IMG/VR virus record: IMGVR_UViG_3300025120_000297 | Location: 1-31,570 of that record | Strand: one strand, 5' to 3' | DNA length: 31,570 nucleotides | Source of the DNA: a virus | Shown: positions 23,683-29,555 of the stretch, piece by piece | Layout of the letters: each line of letters begins with the position of its first letter | Position numbering within the stretch: position 1 is the stretch's first letter | Translations under genes and position numbers: made by a program | The notes under the pieces: model-generated | The model's database searches: none | The model's input: the letters and a program-made list of their open reading frames with translations, nothing else | Told to the model about the DNA's origin: nothing

Positions 23683-25077
23683 ATGCCAAGCATTAACAAT
23701 TTCTTAAAAGGTTTCCAGGACGGACTTCCTGGAATGAAAGACTACCAACACGCATCTAGATTGTATATAGACAACAATTACAAGTTGATGCCAAAACAGA
23801 AGTTCCTGTTCCATGTGGTTTTCAACACAGACGAAAGTTTATTCCAAGAAGGAGGAAGATTTTCAAACGCTGAAAGCAGAGAGCTTAACATGTTGGTAAA
23901 GGCATGTGAACTACCAAAATACAACATGAGTTACGAGGAGAAGACACAGTACAATAAAAAAATGTATGCGGCTACCAGGATTGCATATGAGCCAGTCACT
24001 ATTACTTTCCATGATGATCACGCAGACACAGTGAATGCGTTCTGGAAGAAATATTACGAGTTACAAGTAGCTGATTCAGTAAACATGGACAACGACCTTA
24101 CAATTTCAAATACTAAAGACGATTACTATCTGTACGGCGACAAGAGAAAAATAACAAAATTTGGTATGGACACTCCTACTAAAAGAAGCAAGCCTTATCT
24201 CAAAGGAATAGAAATTTTCGTTCTACACAAAAAAAGATTTACATCAATGACCCTAGTAAATCCTGTCATAGGATCATTTGCTCATGATAACTTAGACCAG
24301 GCAGAAGGCACAGGTATATTAGGAAACACTATGCAGATATTATACGAGACAGTGATATACAAAGCAGGAATCATCAATAAAAATAATGTTCCAGGTTTCG
24401 CAACGATACATTATGATAATTCCCCGAGTCCACTATCTGTACTAGGTGGTGGTACAAACAGCATTTTCGGACCAGGTGGTGTTGTAGACGGCATAGGATC
24501 TGTTATGAGGAACGTGCAATCAGGAAACTTTCTTGGTGCAATACTAGGAGCATCTAACACCTATAACAATGCTAAGAAGATAAAAAAAGGTGCAGTCAAA
24601 GAAGAGTTGAAAGGTATAGCCAAAGACGGAATACTAGAAGTAGGCAAACAAGCAGGATCACTTACAAATCCTATAGCACAATTTACAGTCGGATCAGTTG
24701 TGGCCGCTGGAGCAATTATAGCCACATCAAAAGGAATCACTGATAATAACACAAACCGAAACAACACAGTAATCACAAATCCTGTACAGAACACAACAGA
24801 TTTTTTTGGTCCAGATGAATCATATAACTTAATCGTAAACAATCCAAATGCACGGGAAGAAATAGCGGCAGGAATTTATTACAAGGACATAGGTTCGAGG
24901 AAAGGATTAACTGTTGACGCTTCAAACATAGAATATAATAACTCGACCAACAATGTGAAAACAGTCTACTCCAACAAAGCTATAACAGATATACGAAAAT
25001 TAGTTACAGAGGGATATATAAAAATAAACCGTAATACACAGAATATTGTAATAGTTAAAGAAAAGGCAAATCTATAA
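23683..25077 (+). CDS. Tube-fold structural protein with long C-terminal extension
   Basis: A 464-residue protein starting MPSINNFLKGFQDGLPGMKD. A GTG at 23665 is in frame but sits in the terminator T-run and before the promoter, so it is rejected. Residues about 35-230 look like the gp19/gp54 tube fold: KQKFLFHVVFN, MLVKACELPKYNM, then YEPVTITFHDDHADTVNAFW and a late MQILYETVIYKAG strand. From about 245 there is a Gly/Asn/Lys-rich extension with a small-residue helical segment (FTVGSVVAAGAIIATSKG). It is probably a baseplate-side tube initiator or cap (gp54/gp48 role), or another tail-tube relative; I cannot separate these. The stop overlaps the next ATG by one base (TAATG). Confidence 0.7.
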   Translation: MPSINNFLKGFQDGLPGMKDYQHASRLYIDNNYKLMPKQKFLFHVVFNTDESLFQEGGRFSNAESRELNMLVKACELPKYNMSYEEKTQYNKKMYAATRIAYEPVTITFHDDHADTVNAFWKKYYELQVADSVNMDNDLTISNTKDDYYLYGDKRKITKFGMDTPTKRSKPYLKGIEIFVLHKKRFTSMTLVNPVIGSFAHDNLDQAEGTGILGNTMQILYETVIYKAGIINKNNVPGFATIHYDNSPSPLSVLGGGTNSIFGPGGVVDGIGSVMRNVQSGNFLGAILGASNTYNNAKKIKKGAVKEELKGIAKDGILEVGKQAGSLTNPIAQFTVGSVVAAGAIIATSKGITDNNTNRNNTVITNPVQNTTDFFGPDESYNLIVNNPNAREEIAAGIYYKDIGSRKGLTVDASNIEYNNSTNNVKTVYSNKAITDIRKLVTEGYIKINRNTQNIVIVKEKANL

Positions 25078-25454
25078 TGGAAAATTTTTACACCAATTTA
25101 CCACCAAAGGAACAAGATAATTTAGATAAAACTATCGAAAAACTTACGTCTGGAACTTACGACCAGGAATTCCAATTTAGCCCAGGTGATTATGACAGTA
25201 CAGTTGCTTTTTTTGTTAAGCGTGGCTTTTCGAGACTGTCAGCAGAATCAACAGCATATGTAATACTGGCACAGGCAAAAATTGATAACATCAAAAGTCA
25301 AGAAATACTAGATAAGCTGGGTTATGCCGACGAAGCTACGTTGTCAGAATTAATAACAATCATACTTAATGCAAACAGATACAAATCTAGTAGGCTAGGA
25401 GTAAGGCAAACACTGGCGACAAAAGAAACTGTATCTAGAAATATAATAGACTAA
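25077..25454 (+). CDS. Conserved-type small virion-region protein, function unknown
   Basis: A 125-residue acidic, mainly helical protein starting MENFYTNLPPKEQDNL. Segments FFVKRGFSRLSAESTAYVIL, then EILDKLGYADEATLSELITII and the closing KETVSRNIID recall small proteins of T4-like marine phages that I cannot name with certainty. There is no enzyme motif, membrane span or zinc site. It is translationally coupled to the tube-like gene before it (TAATG), and gp4 begins one base after its stop, so it belongs to a head/tail assembly operon. A baseplate, neck or assembly-factor role is a guess from the context only. Confidence 0.6.
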   Translation: MENFYTNLPPKEQDNLDKTIEKLTSGTYDQEFQFSPGDYDSTVAFFVKRGFSRLSAESTAYVILAQAKIDNIKSQEILDKLGYADEATLSELITIILNANRYKSSRLGVRQTLATKETVSRNIID

Positions 25455-25455
25455 A

Positions 25456-25896
25456 ATGCTTCCTAGATTCGCTAGAGGAAAGTTCTCCCCAAAGAACCAG
25501 CAAAAATATGTAGGTACTAAGACACCAACATACAGATCAAGTTGGGAACACTCTTTCATGAGGTTATGCGACGAGCATCCAAATGTCTATCAATGGGCTA
25601 GTGAGTCAATCAAGATTCCTTATAGACATCCGTTCACAGGCAAATACACAGTGTACGTACCTGACTTCTTTATAGTGTACCAAGACAAGGAGGGTAGAAA
25701 ACATGCAGAAATGGTCGAAGTCAAACCCATGAGTCAAACAACCATGGAGGCGGCAGGAAAAAGTATGGCAAAGAAAAAACAAGTTGTAATTAACATGGCC
25801 AAATGGGAGGCCGCGAATGCTTATGCAAAGCAGAGAAAAATAAAATTTAGAGTTGTATCAGAAGAACAATTATTCCATAGTGGAAAACGTAAGTAA
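25456..25896 (+). CDS. gp4: Head completion protein gp4-like (TnsA/restriction-like fold)
   Basis: A 146-residue basic protein starting MLPRFARGKFSPKNQQKYVG. The pattern YRSSWEHSFMRLCDEHPNV, then IKIPYRHPFTGKYTVYVPDFFIVY and MVEVKPM is that of T4 gp4 (gp50/65), with the same order of residues as TnsA-like nucleases. The likely active-site set is E32 (in SSWEHS), D69-F-F (in VPDFF) and E/K in VEVKP. gp4 completes filled heads before tail joining, and a nuclease role in trimming DNA ends has been proposed for the family. The length is close to the T4 protein (about 150). Confidence 0.88.
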   Translation: MLPRFARGKFSPKNQQKYVGTKTPTYRSSWEHSFMRLCDEHPNVYQWASESIKIPYRHPFTGKYTVYVPDFFIVYQDKEGRKHAEMVEVKPMSQTTMEAAGKSMAKKKQVVINMAKWEAANAYAKQRKIKFRVVSEEQLFHSGKRK

Positions 25897-25904
25897 GTAG
25901 TACA

Positions 25905-26426
25905 ATGACAAAAAAACTAGAAGATATTCTTAATTTACCAAATGTTAAAGAAGCATTCAAAGAAGTAGATAAGAAAGAACAAGCAAGAGCGAACAAAGAT
26001 CAGACAGCTAAGGTCATGAAAAATGTCGATCCCCAGACTGCTAAAAATTTACAAAAAAGTTATGCTGAATTTGACAAGATTGCGGCATCACTACCACAGG
26101 TAAAAGGACTGGGCGATATGTCTGACCTGGAGATGGATAAGCTGGCAGTAGAAGCAGAAGAGAGCTATAAGAATCTAATGGACCTTGGGATGAACGTGGA
26201 CTCACGTTACTCAGGACGTATATTTGAGGTTGCAAGTAACTTCCTAAAGAATGCCATAGATGCAAAGAGCTCCAAGATAGATAAGAAGCTCAAAATGGTG
26301 GAATTACAGCTTAAAAAAATGAAGATTGATCAAGGAAATAAAGAGGGTGGTCCTGTAGAAGAATCCGACGGGTTTGTCATTTCTGATCGTAATGAATTAA
26401 TGAAGAAACTACTTAAAAAAGACTAA
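25905..26426 (+). CDS. gp16: Small terminase subunit gp16-like
   Basis: A 173-residue, highly charged, helical protein starting MTKKLEDILNLPNVKEAF. The central and late part, ESYKNLMDLGMNVDSRYSG, then FEVASNFLKNAIDAKSSKID and LKMVELQLKKMK, follows the gp16 pattern of long helices that form the oligomeric ring. gp16 recognises DNA and stimulates the gp17 motor. The length matches T4 gp16 (164). The two terminase genes are separated here by two putative internal proteins, whereas in T4 they are adjacent. The stop codon overlaps a late motif that drives the next gene. Confidence 0.8.
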   Translation: MTKKLEDILNLPNVKEAFKEVDKKEQARANKDQTAKVMKNVDPQTAKNLQKSYAEFDKIAASLPQVKGLGDMSDLEMDKLAVEAEESYKNLMDLGMNVDSRYSGRIFEVASNFLKNAIDAKSSKIDKKLKMVELQLKKMKIDQGNKEGGPVEESDGFVISDRNELMKKLLKKD

Positions 26427-26429
26427 ATA
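26422..26429 (+). promoter_or_regulatory. Late promoter motif (ACTAAATA)
   Basis: ACTAAATA contains the TAA stop of gp16 and ends six bases before the ATG at 26436. There is no ribosome site in the gap. It may give a separate message for the putative internal proteins. Confidence 0.55.
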
Positions 26430-26435
26430 TTGCAT

Positions 26436-27032
26436 ATGAGCACGTTCAAAGACTACCTAACAGAATCAGCAAAGTCATATGACTACAAAATTAAGGTTGC
26501 AGGCATAATAGCAGACGATTTTGCATCTAAGTTGGAATCAGCACTAGCAAAATTTGAAGTGGCAAACATGTCAGCAGGTAAGAAAACACCTATCATGACA
26601 TTACCACTTGATTTTCCTGCCTTAAGCAACGAAGAAGTTACTATATTTGATGTGACAACAAATTATCCAGCGTCACCAAGAGTGATGCATGAATACCTTT
26701 CAGACTTATTAAGGATTCCATCAACACACATAGTTGTTAAAAAACCAGGTGAACCAACAGAAGAATACCAGAACGACATGCAGGTTGCACAGAAGTCTGA
26801 GTATGCGAACAAACTGCATGACATAGAATACAAAGATGCACCTAAAGTTAATGCAGAGGACTATCATTCAACAAAAGCAAACATGGGTTTACTAAAAGAG
26901 TTATTAAAAGATAGACAAGAAAACAAGGACGCTCCTAAAGAAAAAGAGAATTCAATGAGTAAGGAAGAAAAAGGTACTCCAAGTCCTTTATCAAAATCAA
27001 CAAACCCACACCCAGACCCAAAAAGGAAATAA
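26436..27032 (+). CDS. Putative internal head protein with capsid-targeting-like N-terminus
   Basis: A 198-residue protein starting MSTFKDYLTESAKSYDYKI. A TTG two codons earlier is in frame but lies against the promoter. The first ten residues, MSTFKDYLTE, closely resemble the T4 capsid-targeting sequence MKTYQEFIAE found on internal proteins IPI, IPII, IPIII and Alt, which is removed by the gp21 protease. Residues about 15-110 form a compact alpha/beta part (FASKLESALAKFEVANMSAG, TIFDVTTNYPASPRVMHEYL). The C-terminal 60 residues are Lys/Glu/Pro-rich and probably disordered. The role as DNA-associated or injected head protein is inferred from the N-terminus and from its position between the terminase genes. 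Confidence 0.6.
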   Translation: MSTFKDYLTESAKSYDYKIKVAGIIADDFASKLESALAKFEVANMSAGKKTPIMTLPLDFPALSNEEVTIFDVTTNYPASPRVMHEYLSDLLRIPSTHIVVKKPGEPTEEYQNDMQVAQKSEYANKLHDIEYKDAPKVNAEDYHSTKANMGLLKELLKDRQENKDAPKEKENSMSKEEKGTPSPLSKSTNPHPDPKRK

Positions 27033-27035
27033 GTT

Positions 27036-27911
27036 ATGGAAATGATCGACGTATTAACAAAATTAAAAGAAATAGCAGAATCAAGACCTGAATTGGTTAA
27101 GGATGCCGTGGAAAACGTTGAGAAGACAAATCCAAAAGCGGTGACTGAAGGTGGAATGAAAGACTACTTGCATGACGAAGCAGAGAAAATGTCTAGAAAA
27201 GAATTTATTGAAAAGCACGGTGAGAGCCTAGCAGGTTTCTGGGACAGTATAAACGGTACTGAAGAAGCAGTAGAAGGTAAAATACCAGCAGGCTTAAAAG
27301 CATACCAAGATAAAAAAGCAGGCAAAGAAGAAAAAGAAGATAAAAAAGAAACTGTAAAAGAAGCAATACAAATCTCAACTGACAGTCCACAAGAAGCATC
27401 AATGATGATGCAGATACTAAAACTTGCAGGTGTACAACAAGTAGATCAAGCAATGATTAGTCAAGAGCCAGAAGCAGGCGAAAACCCACCACATGGTGAG
27501 CCAGGACACAGTTGCGGTGATGACGATGCAATGGGTTCGCAGGAAATGGGCAGAATGAGAGACATGATGACTGCTCCAGCAGAAGAGAAACAAGAAGAAA
27601 CATTTGCAAACGAACCAGAAGAGAAAGTTTCAGACATAGACACTTTGGTAAATGTAAACTCAGGTGGTTTAAACAGACAAAAGAAAACTTATCCAAAAGT
27701 TGCTAGTGGTGACAACCCAATGGCGGCCGAGGACAAAATTACTGAAGAAGATTTAGCAAACAGTCTTAGAGCACAGTATGAAGGCTTTAAAGAATCATAT
27801 CAAAAAGCGGCGAAGGTTGCAGAAGCAAAACCAGACTTTTTAGACATGGACAAAGATGGCGACAAAAAAGAACCAATGAAAAAAGCCATCAAAGATAAAG
27901 AAGCAAAGTAA
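27036..27911 (+). CDS. Acidic, low-complexity putative virion protein
   Basis: A 291-residue very acidic protein starting MEMIDVLTKLKEIAES. AAGGA at 27023-27027 supports the first ATG. Segments MKDYLHDEAEKMSRKEFIEKHG and ISTDSPQEASMMMQILKLAG are familiar to me from marine phage proteins without assigned function. A coiled, Lys/Glu-rich linker runs about 85-115. A histidine/cysteine loop (GEPGHSCGDDD) lies at about 155-165. Near the C-terminus DMDKDGDKKE (270-279) looks like a calcium-binding loop of EF-hand or dockerin type but is incomplete. It is coupled closely to the preceding gene (three bases). An internal head or scaffold-associated role is possible. Confidence 0.55.
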   Translation: MEMIDVLTKLKEIAESRPELVKDAVENVEKTNPKAVTEGGMKDYLHDEAEKMSRKEFIEKHGESLAGFWDSINGTEEAVEGKIPAGLKAYQDKKAGKEEKEDKKETVKEAIQISTDSPQEASMMMQILKLAGVQQVDQAMISQEPEAGENPPHGEPGHSCGDDDAMGSQEMGRMRDMMTAPAEEKQEETFANEPEEKVSDIDTLVNVNSGGLNRQKKTYPKVASGDNPMAAEDKITEEDLANSLRAQYEGFKESYQKAAKVAEAKPDFLDMDKDGDKKEPMKKAIKDKEAK

Positions 27912-27935
27912 TACTTTTCTACTCCGTCCCTCAGC

Positions 27936-27943
27936 GTTAAATA
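27936..27943 (+). promoter_or_regulatory. Late promoter motif (GTTAAATA) for large terminase
   Basis: GTTAAATA ends seven bases before the ATG at 27951, with no ribosome site between, so a leaderless or one- to two-base leader message is expected. Confidence 0.65.
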
Positions 27944-27950
27944 CTACACT

Positions 27951-29543
27951 ATGGCGTATGTATCACTAGATAGCGACCAAATTAAGAAGGCGCACAAGAA
28001 ACACAAATATACCAAAACTCAAGTTCTACAACTTGAACAGTGTATGGATCCGAAATCTGGACCATTGTTCTTTATGAGAACTTTCATGAAGATACAACAC
28101 CCGGTCAAGGGATCTATGCCATTCGAACCGTTTCCGTATCAAGAGAGACTAATCAACAGTTACAACGATCATAGATTTTCAATTGCTATGCTACCTAGGC
28201 AGACAGGCAAAACAACCTGTGCTTCAGGTTATCTCATTTGGTATGCCATGTTTAGACCAGATTCACAGATACTAATTGCGGCACACAAATACGCAGGTGC
28301 ATCAGACATCATGTCGAGGGTGCGTTATGCCTATGAGATGTTGCCCAGTTGGATCAAAGCAGGTGTTACACAGTACAACAGAAACAGCATAGAATTTGAC
28401 AACGGTTCAAAGATATCAGCAACCACAACAACTGAAAACACAGGGCGGGGTATGTCACTTACACTTGTTTATTGTGATGAGTTTGCATTCGTACAGCCAC
28501 CAGAGAAAGCCAAAGAATTCTGGACATCACTGTCACCCACGTTGAGTACAGGTGGTAAGTGCATGATCACATCTACACCCAACTCAGATGAAGATCAGTT
28601 TGCATTGATATGGAAAGAAGCAAACAAGAGATTTGACGAATACGGAAATGACAAAGAAGTAGGAACCAATGGTTTCTATGCCATGAAAGCACACTGGTCA
28701 GAACACCCCGACAGAGACGAACAATGGGCTACGGCTGAGAAAGCAAGGATAGGTGATGAAAGATTTAGAAGGGAACACGAATGTGAATTCTTAATCTTTG
28801 ACGAAACACTTATAGACAGTATACACCTAGCAGACATGGAAGGTGTGGCGCCTATTGAAACAACAGGACAAGTGAGATGGTTCAAGCGTCCAACCCCAGG
28901 ACACACATATCTCGTATCTCTCGATCCAAGCATGGGAACAGGTGGCGATTTTGCAGGAATACAAGTATTTGAATTGCCTACTTTCGAACAAGTTGGAGAG
29001 TGGCAACACAACATGACCCCAATGAATAAACAAGTAAGAATACTGCAAAGTATTACAAAACATATCTACGATACAATAATGGAGAAAGACAGCACAGCAA
29101 CTCCTCAGATATTCTATTCTATGGAAAACAATTCAATCGGTGAAGCGGCATTGATGAGAGTCATGGATATAGGAGAAGAAAATATAGAAGGTATGTTCTT
29201 ATCTGAACCAATTAGAAAAGGACACAGACGTAAGTTCAGGAGAGGATTTAATACCACTGCCAAACACAAAATAGATGCCTGCACTAAATTTAAAGAACTG
29301 GTTGAAAATAATAAGATGAAAATTAATTCCAAATTGCTTATTTCCGAGCTAAAGGATTTTGTTGCTACTGGAATGTCATACAAAGCAAAACCAGGACAGC
29401 ACGACGATCTTGTAATGAGCTGTTTGCTTATGACTCGTATGATAAAAACATTGGCCGACTTTGACCCTAAGATATTCGAGAAATGGACCGATAGATCCTC
29501 GGAACTAGCACCCATGCCTATATTTGGATCATTCACAGGATAA
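27951..29543 (+). CDS. gp17: Large terminase subunit gp17 (packaging ATPase-nuclease)
   Basis: A 530-residue motor protein, somewhat shorter than T4 gp17 (610). Walker A is LPRQTGKTT at 81-89. Walker B with catalytic acid is LVYCDEFAF at 172-180 (D176, E177). The coupling motif is ITSTPN at 206-211. The RNase H-like nuclease domain shows D325 in LVSLDPSMGTGGD, E392 in FYSMENNS, and D485-D486 in GQHDDLVMS. It pumps DNA into the prohead through the portal and cuts the concatemer with gp16. All key residues are present, so it should be active. The missing length compared with T4 lies mostly at the two ends. The next gene starts 12 bases after its stop from its own late motif. Confidence 0.97.
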   Translation: MAYVSLDSDQIKKAHKKHKYTKTQVLQLEQCMDPKSGPLFFMRTFMKIQHPVKGSMPFEPFPYQERLINSYNDHRFSIAMLPRQTGKTTCASGYLIWYAMFRPDSQILIAAHKYAGASDIMSRVRYAYEMLPSWIKAGVTQYNRNSIEFDNGSKISATTTTENTGRGMSLTLVYCDEFAFVQPPEKAKEFWTSLSPTLSTGGKCMITSTPNSDEDQFALIWKEANKRFDEYGNDKEVGTNGFYAMKAHWSEHPDRDEQWATAEKARIGDERFRREHECEFLIFDETLIDSIHLADMEGVAPIETTGQVRWFKRPTPGHTYLVSLDPSMGTGGDFAGIQVFELPTFEQVGEWQHNMTPMNKQVRILQSITKHIYDTIMEKDSTATPQIFYSMENNSIGEAALMRVMDIGEENIEGMFLSEPIRKGHRRKFRRGFNTTAKHKIDACTKFKELVENNKMKINSKLLISELKDFVATGMSYKAKPGQHDDLVMSCLLMTRMIKTLADFDPKIFEKWTDRSSELAPMPIFGSFTG

Positions 29544-29549
29544 TAAATA
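29542..29549 (+). promoter_or_regulatory. Late promoter motif (AATAAATA)
   Basis: AATAAATA overlaps the stop of gp17 and ends six bases before the ATG at 29556. No ribosome site is seen. Confidence 0.65.
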
Positions 29550-29555
29550 CACTGT

